Of a DNA stretch of 64,000 nucleotides, positions 41,305 to 49,904 are shown in pieces. The translations under genes and the position numbers were made by a program. Positions within the stretch are counted from its first letter, which is position 1; each line of letters begins with the position of its first letter. Under the pieces are notes generated by a model. It searched no databases, had not been told where the DNA came from, and was given only the letters and a program-made list of their open reading frames with translations. Origin of the DNA: Emergencia sp. 1XD21-10 (GTDB taxonomy: Bacteria; Bacillota; Clostridia; Peptostreptococcales; Anaerovoracaceae); the NCBI RefSeq assembly GCF_009936045.1, contig NZ_QWEQ01000013.1:100085-164084 (forward strand). The letters are read 5' to 3'.

Positions 41305-42225
41305 ATGAATAAACCAGTACTAGTCATCATGGCTGCAGGCATGGGCAGCAGGTACGGAGGACTTAAGCAGATAGATCCGATCAGCGACAGAGGAGAAATC
41401 ATTTTAGATTTTTCACTTTACGATGCCATGATGGCGGGCTTTGAGAAGATAATTTTTATCATTAAAAAAGAAAATGAAGAAGATTTCCGCAGACTGATCG
41501 ATCAGCGCGCGGGAAAATATATGAAGGTGGAGTATGCTTTTCAGGAGCTTACAGATATTCCGCAGGGGTATCAGGTTCCTGCAGAGCGTGTGAAACCGTG
41601 GGGAACCTGTCATGCGGTGCTCAGTGCACGCAAACTCATTGACGGACCTTTTGCGGTTATCAACGCAGACGATTACTACGGACCAGGTGCATTTCAGATC
41701 ATCTACGACTATCTGGACCAGGCGAAGGATGACGGAAAATATCGTTACTGCATGGTTGGCTATAATCTGGAGAAAACTTTGACCGAAAACGGTCATGTAG
41801 CTCGCGGCGTCTGCAAAGTGGGTGAAAATGGACAGCTTTTGGATATCGTGGAACGTACAAAGATTATGTATCGTGACGGTGGCATTGCCTTTACAGAGGA
41901 CGATGGAGTAACCTGGCAGGCTTTGGAAGAAGGAACCACCGTTTCTATGAATTTCTGGGGTTTTACAGAGTCCTTTGTCCGTGAAATGGAGGAACGTTTT
42001 CCGGCATTTTTGGATAAAGCGCTGGTCGAGAATCCTCTTAAAGGAGAATATTTCCTGCCGGGGGTTGTGGATCAGCTAATTAAAGAGGATAAGGCGACCG
42101 TAAAGGTGCTTCACTCCCATGACAAGTGGTATGGCGTCACATACAAAGAAGATAAGCAGAGCGTAGTTGATGCGCTGCAGTCCATGAAGGATAAGGGGCT
42201 GTACCCGGAAAAGCTTTGGAAATAA
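41305..42225 (+). CDS. Sugar-phosphate nucleotidyltransferase-like protein
   Basis: The 306-residue product starts MNKPVLVIMAAGMGSRYGGL, the nucleotide-binding signature of NTP_transferase proteins, and has KPWGTCHAVLSAR and the metal-binding INADDYYGP (about 120-128). Later segments (VSMNFWGFTESFVREM, GEYFLPGVVDQLI) fit this subgroup. The first lysine motif is GGLKQIDP in place of the usual PKxxLP. AAAGGAGG lies about 8 bases before ATG 41305. It would activate a sugar phosphate as an NDP-sugar in the cytoplasm; the sugar is unknown. Confidence 0.85.
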   Translation: MNKPVLVIMAAGMGSRYGGLKQIDPISDRGEIILDFSLYDAMMAGFEKIIFIIKKENEEDFRRLIDQRAGKYMKVEYAFQELTDIPQGYQVPAERVKPWGTCHAVLSARKLIDGPFAVINADDYYGPGAFQIIYDYLDQAKDDGKYRYCMVGYNLEKTLTENGHVARGVCKVGENGQLLDIVERTKIMYRDGGIAFTEDDGVTWQALEEGTTVSMNFWGFTESFVREMEERFPAFLDKALVENPLKGEYFLPGVVDQLIKEDKATVKVLHSHDKWYGVTYKEDKQSVVDALQSMKDKGLYPEKLWK

Positions 42226-42237
42226 TGCAAAAAAGAC

Positions 42238-42266
42238 TTGCAAGGCCGCTGCTTTGCGGGTATAAT
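42238..42266 (+). promoter_or_regulatory. Promoter of the rpsF-ssb-rpsR operon
   Basis: TTGCAA (42238-42243), a 17-base spacer and a perfect TATAAT (42261-42266). The leader of about 70 bases then holds a GCGTA/TACGC hairpin, possibly the S6:S18 feedback site, before GGGAGG. Confidence 0.75.
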
Positions 42267-42343
42267 AATAAGGCACGATTTTGTGCAAAATCTCTGCGTA
42301 GGCATGGGGCTTACGCCATTTAGTCCATAGGGAGGTGAAACCA

Positions 42344-42631
42344 ATGACAAATTATGAAGTTATGTTCATTATCGATCCTACTTTAGAAGATGCTAAGAAG
42401 GAAGCTACAGTTGAGAAGGTACAGGGTATCATTGCAGCTGACGGAGAAGTTCAGAAAGTAGACACTTGGGGCATGAGAAAGCTTGCTTATCCGATTCAGA
42501 AGAAGAACGAAGGCTACTACGTTGTAATCGAATTCGCAGCAAGCACAGAATTACCTAAGGAACTTGACAGAAGACTGAGAATTTCCGACGATGTAATGAG
42601 ACACATCATCATCAACAAAGACGCAAAATAA
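42344..42631 (+). CDS. rpsF: 30S ribosomal protein S6
   Basis: This is a 95-residue S6 (TNYEVMFIIDPTLEDAKKEA, DTWGMRKLAYPIQKKNEGYY, LRISDDVMRHIIINKDAK). The start is ATG 42344, 8 bases after GGGAGG; a GTG nine bases earlier lies within that site. It binds 16S rRNA with S18 on the small-subunit platform. First gene of the conserved rpsF-ssb-rpsR operon, preceded by a strong promoter and a structured leader that may bind S6:S18. Confidence 0.97.
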   Translation: MTNYEVMFIIDPTLEDAKKEATVEKVQGIIAADGEVQKVDTWGMRKLAYPIQKKNEGYYVVIEFAASTELPKELDRRLRISDDVMRHIIINKDAK

Positions 42632-42648
42632 GGAATGGGGTGTAGTTA

Positions 42649-43101
42649 ATGAATAGTGTAGTTCTAATCGGAAGACTTACCCGTGACCCGGAAGTCAGAT
42701 ATACTGCAAGCACACAGATGGCAGTTGCAACCTTTACCGTTGCTATTGACAGACCTGTAAGAGCAGGCGGAGAGAAGCAGACAGATTTTCCTCGCGTGAC
42801 CGTTTTTGGCAAACAGGCAGAGAACTGTGAGAAGTATCTGGCAAAGGGCAGATTAGTCGGCGTTCAGGGTAGAATCCAGACCGGAAGCTATCAGAACAAG
42901 GACGGCGTCACTGTTTACACAACCGATGTTGTGGCAGACAGAGTAGAATTTTTAGAGTGGGGTGACAGACCGCAGAGCAGCGGTAATTTCGCACCGAGAC
43001 AGAACGCTTCTTCAGGCTATAACAATCAGCCGGCTGCCAGCAGCATGCCGGAAGAGATGCCGGATTCATTCCAGGCAATTGATGAAGACGTTCCATTCTA
43101 A
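42649..43101 (+). CDS. ssb: Single-stranded DNA-binding protein
   Basis: This is a 150-residue SSB. The OB fold starts MNSVVLIGRLTRDPEVRYT and covers about residues 1-105. A flexible Gln/Asn/Ser-rich linker follows, and the acidic tail ends DEDVPF, the tip that recruits repair and replication proteins. It protects single-stranded DNA as a tetramer. It lies between rpsF and rpsR as in most Bacillota. Confidence 0.97.
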   Translation: MNSVVLIGRLTRDPEVRYTASTQMAVATFTVAIDRPVRAGGEKQTDFPRVTVFGKQAENCEKYLAKGRLVGVQGRIQTGSYQNKDGVTVYTTDVVADRVEFLEWGDRPQSSGNFAPRQNASSGYNNQPAASSMPEEMPDSFQAIDEDVPF

Positions 43102-43119
43102 GGAAAGGAGATAAGAACC

Positions 43120-43353
43120 ATGATGGATAGAAGACGTGGTGGCATGAGAAGAAAGAAAGTATGCCAGTTCTGCGCTGATAAGACAGAAGTAATCGATTTC
43201 AAGGATACAGAAAAACTCAAGAAGTATATCACTGAGAGAGGCAAAATCCTGCCTAAGAGAATCACTGGAACTTGCGCTGTACATCAGAGAGAAGTTACCA
43301 CTGCAATCAAAAGAGCAAGAATCGTTGCATTACTGCCTTACGTTGCAGACTAA
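43120..43353 (+). CDS. rpsR: 30S ribosomal protein S18
   Basis: This is a 77-residue S18 ([54 protein letters not shown]). It carries CxxC at CQFC plus Cys 51, the zinc-type version. AAAGGAGA lies before the tandem ATGATG start. It partners with S6. A terminator follows 15 bases after the stop. Confidence 0.97.
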   Translation: MMDRRRGGMRRKKVCQFCADKTEVIDFKDTEKLKKYITERGKILPKRITGTCAVHQREVTTAIKRARIVALLPYVAD

Positions 43354-43368
43354 TTTAAAAAGAACCAT

Positions 43369-43397
43369 ACAGGAGCCGACCAGGCTCCTGTTTCTTT
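43369..43397 (+). terminator. Terminator after rpsR
   Basis: ACAGGAGCC (43369-43377) pairs with GGCTCCTGT (43383-43391), followed by TTCTTT. Confidence 0.88.
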
Positions 43398-43623
43398 ATA
43401 TCAGAAAGCCTGTTAAAGACAAGTAAGATTGCATGACGCCAATTTGAAAGATTTTTTTTGAGAATTTTGCATAGGGGTAACGCAAAAATAAAGAAAAAAA
43501 GCGGCGAAGTTGGTGTTGGTAGAATCGAAGGAGCTACTACAGTTTTATTGTGAATCCTCTTGACAACAGACAGGTGGGTGCTTTAATATGTTAATGTAAT
43601 AAATGACAAGAGGTGTATTTAAG

Positions 43624-44883
43624 ATGAAAATTTTGAAGAAATCCAAAGAGAGAACCGCAGAAGATAACCGGGCTTTACGAGATGGTGTAACTGCGATTAT
43701 AGATGATGTATGCCAGCGCGGTGATACGGCGCTTCATGAATATAACGAGAAATTTGATGACTGCCATAGACAGATGCTGCGAATCAGCAGAGAGGAAATT
43801 GAAGAGGCTTATGAACAGATAACAGAGCAGGAACTCTCAGATCTTCGCATGGCAAAGTCTAATATAGAAAAATTTGCAGCGGCACAGAGAGGAACTGTGA
43901 CAGAATTAGAGAATTTCAGTCCACAGCCGGGGATTTATCTGGGGCACAGAATTATTCCCGTTACATCCTGCTGCTGTTATGTGCCAGGCGGTGGCTATCC
44001 TCTTTACTCCACTGCGCTGATGTTGATTACACCTGCAAAAGTGGCAGGCGTGAAGCGGGTTGCAGCATGTTCACCGACAGTAAAAGGTACTTCGAGGATT
44101 CACTACAAAACGCTGGTTGCTATGGATCTTGCAGGCGCAGATGAAATTTATGCAGTAGGCGGGGCGCAGGCTGTTGCTGCGTTCTCATACGGTACAGAAG
44201 AAATCAAACCGGTGGACATGATTGTAGGACCAGGCAATCGCTATGTAACAGAAGCAAAGCGCCAGTGTTACGGACAGATTGGAATTGACTTTGTAGCAGG
44301 ACCTAGTGAAGTTCTTGTCATTGCAGATGCGAAAGCAGACAGCAAGACTATCGCTGCCGATCTTTTGGCACAGGCGGAGCATGATCCCAATGCTAAGGGT
44401 ATTCTGGTAACCACCGACGAAGCCTTTGGCAAACAGGTCATCGAAGATGTAGAGGCAGAACTGAAAATCCTTTCTACTTCAGGCATTGCAAAAAAATCCT
44501 GGGACGACTACGGTGAAGTTGTAGTTGTAGATACATTGGCGGAAGCCGTGGCGATATCCAATGATTATGCGCCGGAACACTTAGAGGTCAATATTGAAAA
44601 TCCGGATGAGATTATAGAGGATTTGTATAATTATGGCTCCTTATTTATCGGTGGCAATACAGCGGAGGTCTTTGGTGACTATGCATCAGGTACCAATCAT
44701 ACGCTGCCGACAGTAAAAGCAGCACGTTATACTGGCGGCGTCTGGGTAGGTACTTTCCTAAAAACCTGTACGCACCAGAGTATGAGTCTCGAAGCGTCGA
44801 AGAAAATTGCACCGCTAGTTGCTAGAATGGCATATGGAGAAGGGTTGGAAGGTCATGCAAAGGCAGCAGAGGCTAGAGCATAG
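43624..44883 (+). CDS. hisD: Histidinol dehydrogenase family protein
   Basis: This 419-residue NAD-dependent enzyme carries the HisD hallmarks: QAEHDPNA (Zn ligands Gln and His), YAPEHLEVN (catalytic Glu-His), SGTNHTLPT (His) and a C-terminal GLEGHAKAA His. True HisD oxidises histidinol to histidine, but no other his gene is near. The GVWVGTFLKTCTHQSMS segment differs from the usual pattern, so it could serve another alcohol (compare HisD-like sulfopropanediol dehydrogenase). I prefer ATG 43624 (AGAGGTG about 10 bases before); ATG 43603 adds seven residues. Standing alone between terminators. Confidence 0.83.
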   Translation: MKILKKSKERTAEDNRALRDGVTAIIDDVCQRGDTALHEYNEKFDDCHRQMLRISREEIEEAYEQITEQELSDLRMAKSNIEKFAAAQRGTVTELENFSPQPGIYLGHRIIPVTSCCCYVPGGGYPLYSTALMLITPAKVAGVKRVAACSPTVKGTSRIHYKTLVAMDLAGADEIYAVGGAQAVAAFSYGTEEIKPVDMIVGPGNRYVTEAKRQCYGQIGIDFVAGPSEVLVIADAKADSKTIAADLLAQAEHDPNAKGILVTTDEAFGKQVIEDVEAELKILSTSGIAKKSWDDYGEVVVVDTLAEAVAISNDYAPEHLEVNIENPDEIIEDLYNYGSLFIGGNTAEVFGDYASGTNHTLPTVKAARYTGGVWVGTFLKTCTHQSMSLEASKKIAPLVARMAYGEGLEGHAKAAEARA

Positions 44884-44890
44884 AAAATAT

Positions 44891-44930
44891 AAAACGCTGA
44901 GAGAGTACGGCTCGTCTCAGCGTTTTGCTT
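44891..44930. terminator. Bidirectional terminator, hisD and Rpn-type gene
   Basis: AAAACGCTGAGA (44891-44902) pairs with TCTCAGCGTTTT (44915-44926). It serves the two convergent genes. Confidence 0.9.
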
Positions 44931-45970
44931 TAGTTATTTATCGTGTTAATTAAATTACGATATTTTGGCTTCTCCGTTTGGGGGATATCCAAGCAGTCCA
45001 TGACCTGTTCAAGGTCTAAGTGAAGATTTTTAATTAGAGATTGGATATTGGAGAGTGTGGTCTGTTCCAAGGTTTTTTTAGTGACCTCTTTAGTGACTTC
45101 TTTAGTGACCTCTTTAGTGACTTCTTTAGTGACTTCTTTAGTGACTTCTTCGGTCACTTCCCTGGTCACCCTCTCCGTGGTTTCTTTTGTGGCTTTCTCT
45201 GCAGCAATCTCCGCAGCTTCTTCTGCTCTAATCTCTATGAATTCTTCCATGGTTATGCTCCGCCATGCCATCTTCTCCACCTCCGCGCTATGAGCTCTTA
45301 AAAAATTCACTAAGATGTTTTCCTTGAGGCAGCGTTCTACGGCAGCGCCTACTGCTTCTTTTCTGTCCTTTCCTGCAGAAAGCCCTTCTTTCACATACCT
45401 AACGAACATTCCATATTCTCTCAGCTTGGTACTTTTCTGCAATACAGGATTTTTCTCCGCTTCCTCTTCTTCTCCTTCATTGTACACCACTTTGATGACT
45501 TTTACTACTAATTCTACGGAATTTTCCTTTGGCTCCCCCATGAAGCTGGATGATAATCTCAGTTCGTCCACGTCCCATGGCTCGCTTCCCGTGTAGATAA
45601 CGAAAAACTGTGGTGTCGGGATTTTTACCTGCCCCTGTCTGAAAAACGTTCTATTGTCTAGTAGTATTGCGATGTTATTCGCCAAATAGCGAAGCATACG
45701 GAGTGGAATATTAGCAGATATAGTACTCTGCTGTTCTCCAAATACCAGATATGCAACTGCAATCTCATAGCTAAGGTCATTTTTAATGCCATGATAGATG
45801 ACGTCATCTAAGGTCAAAAATCTCACTTCAGTATCGGGTCCATAGTCAGTCCCTTCCAGTGCATTAAAAAGTTCGATGGCATTTTCTTTTTCTGAAAACA
45901 GCATGCGAAAGATACTGTCTTGATAAGTTCTCTTAGGTTCAGCTGCTGTCAGCAGCTTATTTTCTGTCAT
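44930..45970 (-). CDS. Rpn/PD-(D/E)XK nuclease-family protein with EVTK repeat
   Basis: The 346-residue protein begins like Rpn recombination-promoting nucleases and PD-(D/E)XK putative transposases: DSIFRMLFSEKENAIELFNA, LTLDDVIYHGIKNDLSYEI and FGEQQSTISANIPLR (Glu of the catalytic core). Residues about 220-300 are Glu/Lys/Thr helices containing five tandem EVTK units. Rpn proteins act in RecA-independent recombination in E. coli. The gene is intact. The start has GGAGG upstream. It stands alone; such genes multiply in genomes although not autonomous insertion sequences. Confidence 0.82.
   Translation of the reverse strand: MTENKLLTAAEPKRTYQDSIFRMLFSEKENAIELFNALEGTDYGPDTEVRFLTLDDVIYHGIKNDLSYEIAVAYLVFGEQQSTISANIPLRMLRYLANNIAILLDNRTFFRQGQVKIPTPQFFVIYTGSEPWDVDELRLSSSFMGEPKENSVELVVKVIKVVYNEGEEEEAEKNPVLQKSTKLREYGMFVRYVKEGLSAGKDRKEAVGAAVERCLKENILVNFLRAHSAEVEKMAWRSITMEEFIEIRAEEAAEIAAEKATKETTERVTREVTEEVTKEVTKEVTKEVTKEVTKEVTKKTLEQTTLSNIQSLIKNLHLDLEQVMDCLDIPQTEKPKYRNLINTINN
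45076..45147. repeat. 12-bp tandem repeat inside the Rpn-type gene
   Basis: About six copies of TTTAGTGAC(C/T)TC in tandem encode EVTK. The unit is a multiple of three, so copy-number change would alter protein length without breaking the frame. A degenerate copy continues on the far side (TTCGGTCACTTC). Confidence 0.85.
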
Positions 45971-46245
45971 TTACTTCCTCCGTTCTATATTAATGGGATA
46001 TTATTACTGTATTTCTATTATATTCCAAAAATCAATCAGTGACAAGAAGAAATTCCTTTATAAGGATAAACTGTTAATATATGGATAATAAATATTTCCT
46101 TTTTAAAGTTAAAATTAAAATTTCTTTCTTTTCTAAAAACTTTTGGGAAATCTATTGTCTTTGCTTTATACAAAGATTAGAATGTAGGTAAATATTTATA
46201 ATGCGTCGAGGAGATTAAGAGATAGTACGCGGGAAAGGAAAACAT

Positions 46246-48873
46246 ATGGGAAAATTTGTTTATTCATTCAGTGAAGGGTCCAAGGACATGAGAAGTCTTT
46301 TGGGTGGTAAAGGCGCGAATCTGGCGGAAATGACCAGAATTGGACTGCCAGTTCCCTACGGGTTTACGGTAACGACTGAAGCCTGCACCCGGTACTACGA
46401 AGAAAATCAGATGATTGGCGAAGATATCATCGGGGAAATTTATGAGAAACTGGCGGAACTGGAAGCAGTCACTGAGAAAAAGTTTGGTGACAAAGAGAAT
46501 CCGCTGCTGGTTTCTGTTCGCTCTGGCTCTGTTTTCTCCATGCCCGGCATGATGGATACTATCCTGAATCTGGGTCTCAACGACGAAACTGTGGAAAGTC
46601 TGGCAAAGCTGACAGAAAACGATCGTTTTGCTTATGACAGCTATCGCCGTTTTATTCAGATGTTCGGCGACGTCGTGCTGGAAATTCCAAAGAGCGAGTT
46701 CGATTTTATCTTTGATGGACAGAAAGAAAAAGTAGGCGCAGCCTTTGACGTAGATTTAACCACTGACGATTTGAAGGAAATTATCGTTGGCTATAAAGCG
46801 CTGGTTAAAAAAGCTGTGGGCAGAGATTTTCCGCAGGAGCCAAAAGATCAGCTGATGGAGGCGATCAAGGCAGTATTCCGTTCCTGGAACAACGATAGAG
46901 CGATTCTTTACAGAAAGCTCAACAGAATTTCCGATAAGCTGGGCACTGCAGTCAACGTGCAGTCTATGGTATTTGGCAACATGGGAGACACCTCCGGCAC
47001 AGGCGTAGCCTTTACCAGAGATCCGGCAACCGGAAACAATCAGCTTTACGGAGAATTTCTTGTGAACGCTCAGGGCGAAGATGTGGTTGCAGGAATCCGT
47101 ACCCCGAAGCCGATTGCAGAAATGGCTGAGGCATTCCCTGAAGTATACAAAGATTTTGAACGTATCGCAGAGATACTGGAAAAACACTATAAAGACATGC
47201 AGGATATGGAGTTTACTGTAGAAAGAGGTAAGCTATTTATGCTGCAGACCAGAGCGGCAAAGAGAACGGCGGTTTCTGCGATCAAAGTGGCGGTTGATAT
47301 GGTGGATGAAGGGCTGATTACCAAAGAGACAGCCGTAGAGCGCATTGATCCTGCGCAGATTGACCAATTGCTGCATCCGACCTTTGATACAAAGGCTGAA
47401 AAAACGGCAGAAGTACTGGCAAAGGGTCTTCCTGCTTCACCTGGCGCAGCGACGGGAAAAATTTATTTCACAGCCTCTGATGCGGAGGCAGCGGTAGAGT
47501 CCGGTGAAAAGGCCATTCTTGTAAGACAGGAAACTTCTCCAGAAGATCTTGCTGGTATGGTTGCAGCAGAGGGAATTTTGACTGCCAGAGGCGGTATGAC
47601 CAGCCATGCGGCAGTTGTAGCCAGAGGCATGGGCAAATGCTGTGTTGCAGGCTGCTCTGAAATTATCGTAGATGAATCAGGTAAAACTTTGACAATCGGA
47701 GATGATCGTTTGGAGGAAGGCGACTATATTTCTCTAAACGGATCTACTGGTACTGTATATAGAGGGCAGATTGCAACTGTTCAGCCAGAACTTTCCGGAG
47801 ATTTTGGAATGATTATGAGTTGGGCAGATGAAATCCGCAAGTTAAAGGTTCGCACCAATGCGGACAATCCGAAAGATGCAGCGCAAGCATTGGCGTTTGG
47901 CGCAGAGGGAATTGGTCTTTGTAGAACGGAGCATATGTTCTTTGAAGAAGAAAGAATTCCGGCAATTCGTCAAATGATTTTGGCGGAGACCGAAGAAGAA
48001 AGAAGAGCCGCTTTGGCAAAACTGCTGCCGTTCCAGAAGTCTGATTTTATGGGCATGTATGAAGTGATGGAGGATAAGCCGGTGACCATTCGTCTTTTAG
48101 ATCCGCCGCTTCACGAGTTCCTGCCGCAGACCGAGGAAGACACCAGAGAACTGGCAGCTCATACCGGCATTCCGTATGAAAAGCTGGCGCAGGCAGCCAG
48201 TGAGCTTCACGAGTTCAACCCGATGCTGGGACATCGCGGCTGCAGACTTGCAGTGACCTATCCGGAAATCGCAGAAATGCAGACTCGTGCTATTATGGAA
48301 GCAGCCATTGAAGTTTCTGCGGAGAAAGGCGTAGATATCGTACCTGAAATCATGATTCCGCTGGTAGGAAGCAAGGCAGAAATCGCTGATGTAAAAGCGA
48401 CTGTCGTAAAGACCGCTGACGCTTGTAGAGAAGAAGCAGGCAGTCAGATGAAATACCACATCGGCACGATGATTGAAGTGCCAAGAGCTGCTTTGACAGC
48501 AGATGAGATTGCGGAAGAAGCAGAATTTTTCTCCTTTGGAACCAACGATCTGACCCAAATGACTTTTGGTTTCTCCCGTGACGATACAGGAAAGCTGATT
48601 AAAGAATACGTGGATAAAGGGATTCTGCCTGACGACCCGTTCCAGACTATTGACCAGGACGGTGTAGGTTTGCTGGTGCAGATGGCAGTGGAAAAAGGAA
48701 GGCAGACCCGCCCGAATATTAAACTGGGTATTTGCGGTGAACACGGCGGGGATCCGAGAAGTATTGAGTTCTGCCACAGAACAGGACTTGACTACGTTTC
48801 CTGCTCCCCTTACCGCGTGCCGATTGCAAGAATTGCGGCAGCGCAGGCAGCAATTAAAGATGTTGAAAAATAA
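46246..48873 (+). CDS. ppdK: Pyruvate, phosphate dikinase
   Basis: This is an 875-residue PPDK with all three domains: an N-terminal nucleotide-binding domain (GGKGANLAEM; RSGSVFSMPGMMDTILNLG), a central phosphohistidine domain (GGMTSHAAVVARGMGKCCV, His about 455) and a C-terminal pyruvate/PEP domain (GICGEHGGDPRSI with catalytic Cys). It interconverts pyruvate + ATP + Pi and PEP + AMP + PPi, common in anaerobes. GAAAGGAAAAC precedes the ATG. The cytoplasmic enzyme is encoded as a single gene with a terminator after it. Confidence 0.98.
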   Translation: MGKFVYSFSEGSKDMRSLLGGKGANLAEMTRIGLPVPYGFTVTTEACTRYYEENQMIGEDIIGEIYEKLAELEAVTEKKFGDKENPLLVSVRSGSVFSMPGMMDTILNLGLNDETVESLAKLTENDRFAYDSYRRFIQMFGDVVLEIPKSEFDFIFDGQKEKVGAAFDVDLTTDDLKEIIVGYKALVKKAVGRDFPQEPKDQLMEAIKAVFRSWNNDRAILYRKLNRISDKLGTAVNVQSMVFGNMGDTSGTGVAFTRDPATGNNQLYGEFLVNAQGEDVVAGIRTPKPIAEMAEAFPEVYKDFERIAEILEKHYKDMQDMEFTVERGKLFMLQTRAAKRTAVSAIKVAVDMVDEGLITKETAVERIDPAQIDQLLHPTFDTKAEKTAEVLAKGLPASPGAATGKIYFTASDAEAAVESGEKAILVRQETSPEDLAGMVAAEGILTARGGMTSHAAVVARGMGKCCVAGCSEIIVDESGKTLTIGDDRLEEGDYISLNGSTGTVYRGQIATVQPELSGDFGMIMSWADEIRKLKVRTNADNPKDAAQALAFGAEGIGLCRTEHMFFEEERIPAIRQMILAETEEERRAALAKLLPFQKSDFMGMYEVMEDKPVTIRLLDPPLHEFLPQTEEDTRELAAHTGIPYEKLAQAASELHEFNPMLGHRGCRLAVTYPEIAEMQTRAIMEAAIEVSAEKGVDIVPEIMIPLVGSKAEIADVKATVVKTADACREEAGSQMKYHIGTMIEVPRAALTADEIAEEAEFFSFGTNDLTQMTFGFSRDDTGKLIKEYVDKGILPDDPFQTIDQDGVGLLVQMAVEKGRQTRPNIKLGICGEHGGDPRSIEFCHRTGLDYVSCSPYRVPIARIAAAQAAIKDVEK

Positions 48874-48891
48874 ATATGAATTGGTAATAGG

Positions 48892-48933
48892 CAAGAGTCC
48901 TGAAGAACAGAATCTTTAGGGCTCTTGTTTTAT
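48892..48933 (+). terminator. Terminator after ppdK
   Basis: CAAGAGTCC (48892-48900) pairs with GGGCTCTTG (48919-48927), extended by AAGA/TCTT inside, then TTTTAT. Confidence 0.85.
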
Positions 48934-48978
48934 CATTGTGCACTGGCTTGGTGTTTAACCTATAGACAATTTTTCCTT

Positions 48979-49190
48979 AAAATATGTATAAGAGCTTCCC
49001 CGATTCTTAACCGAGATTATAGAAAACGCTATAAAAATGTATAAGAGTGTTGTCAGTGAAACGGATTATCTCGAAATTGCGGGCGAAAAACTTGCGTTAT
49101 ATGCAATAATTTCCCCAAATTTTTGGCGTATATGGCGCGGTTCATAGGAAATTTGAGTGTGAGAGATGATGGACTTATACATTTTTAGAA
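48979..49190. repeat. Element with ATGTATAAG ends
   Basis: ATGTATAAGAG occurs at about 48984 and again near 49037, and in inverted form (CTTATACAT) near 49178. The outermost copies face each other across about 200 bases, with AAAA-rich flanks. The spacer has no gene. It may be a small degenerate inverted-repeat element; evidence is modest. Confidence 0.3.
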
Positions 49191-49207
49191 AGAATTTGCT
49201 GTTTGGG

Positions 49208-49798
49208 TTAAGATTTCATTTTTGATTCAACCAACAACTCTAGCTTTAGCAGTTTTGTTACTCCATAGCCGGCAGTGATTCCTGCGACATACAGAATAAT
49301 ATCAAAGGTGTCAAAGAATCCTCGCGCAGTAAGTGCTTGTAAAAGCTCCAACGCAAAAGACAGGAAGATGGCGCTGCAAATCATGAGTGGGAATTTTATT
49401 TTCCTAAAGAAATAGCCCATAGGAACAAAGCAAAGAAAATTTAATAGACTTTGCAGTTTCATTTCCGGCTCGCCCAATGCCGCAAAAGAGTCAGCTGGAT
49501 TCCAAATATATTCGGCATGGAGTGCGGAGCGACCGAAAAGGGTGATAAAAAGAAGTACAGCGTAAAGGGCTATTAACGAAAAATATAAATATCTCGGTAT
49601 TTTGTGATAAAGCACGATGTAACCTAATGCTGAAAAACATGCGATACAGAAGAAAAGTGAAAACCACATGGCAGGAAAATACAGTGGATTGCCGGTTGAT
49701 ACAAATCGAGTAAGAAGTTCACAGAATAGGTAGTAGTGCATAAGATAACCGGGAACGATACTGACTATGGCAATGGTTGGAAGTTTTTTAAGGTTCAT
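49208..49798 (-). CDS. VanZ-like membrane protein
   Basis: The 196-residue protein has five hydrophobic helices and a VanZ-like core: NFLCFVPMGYFFRKIKFPLM then LSFALELLQALTARGFFDTF with the DTFDII element. VanZ proteins are linked to glycopeptide (teicoplanin) resistance in the vanA cluster, but most relatives have unknown roles. I start at ATG 49798 with AAAGAAAGG upstream, rather than an upstream extension lacking that site. It follows the L,D-transpeptidase gene on the same strand, separated by a terminator. Confidence 0.78.
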   Translation of the reverse strand: MNLKKLPTIAIVSIVPGYLMHYYLFCELLTRFVSTGNPLYFPAMWFSLFFCIACFSALGYIVLYHKIPRYLYFSLIALYAVLLFITLFGRSALHAEYIWNPADSFAALGEPEMKLQSLLNFLCFVPMGYFFRKIKFPLMICSAIFLSFALELLQALTARGFFDTFDIILYVAGITAGYGVTKLLKLELLVESKMKS

Positions 49799-49873
49799 AA
49801 AAAAGCCTTTCTTTCCTAAAAAATATGATATCAATATTTTAATATATATTGGATGGAAAGTACAGAAAAAAGT

Positions 49874-49904
49874 CAAAAAGGAGGCTGCTTCAAGAGCAGT
49901 CTCC
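49874..49904 (-). terminator. Terminator overlapping the end of the L,D-transpeptidase gene
   Basis: On the minus strand GGAGACTGCT (49904-49895) pairs with AGCAGCCTCC (49889-49880), one G-T pair, followed by TTTTTG. The stop codon (49892-49890) lies in the loop. Confidence 0.8.
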
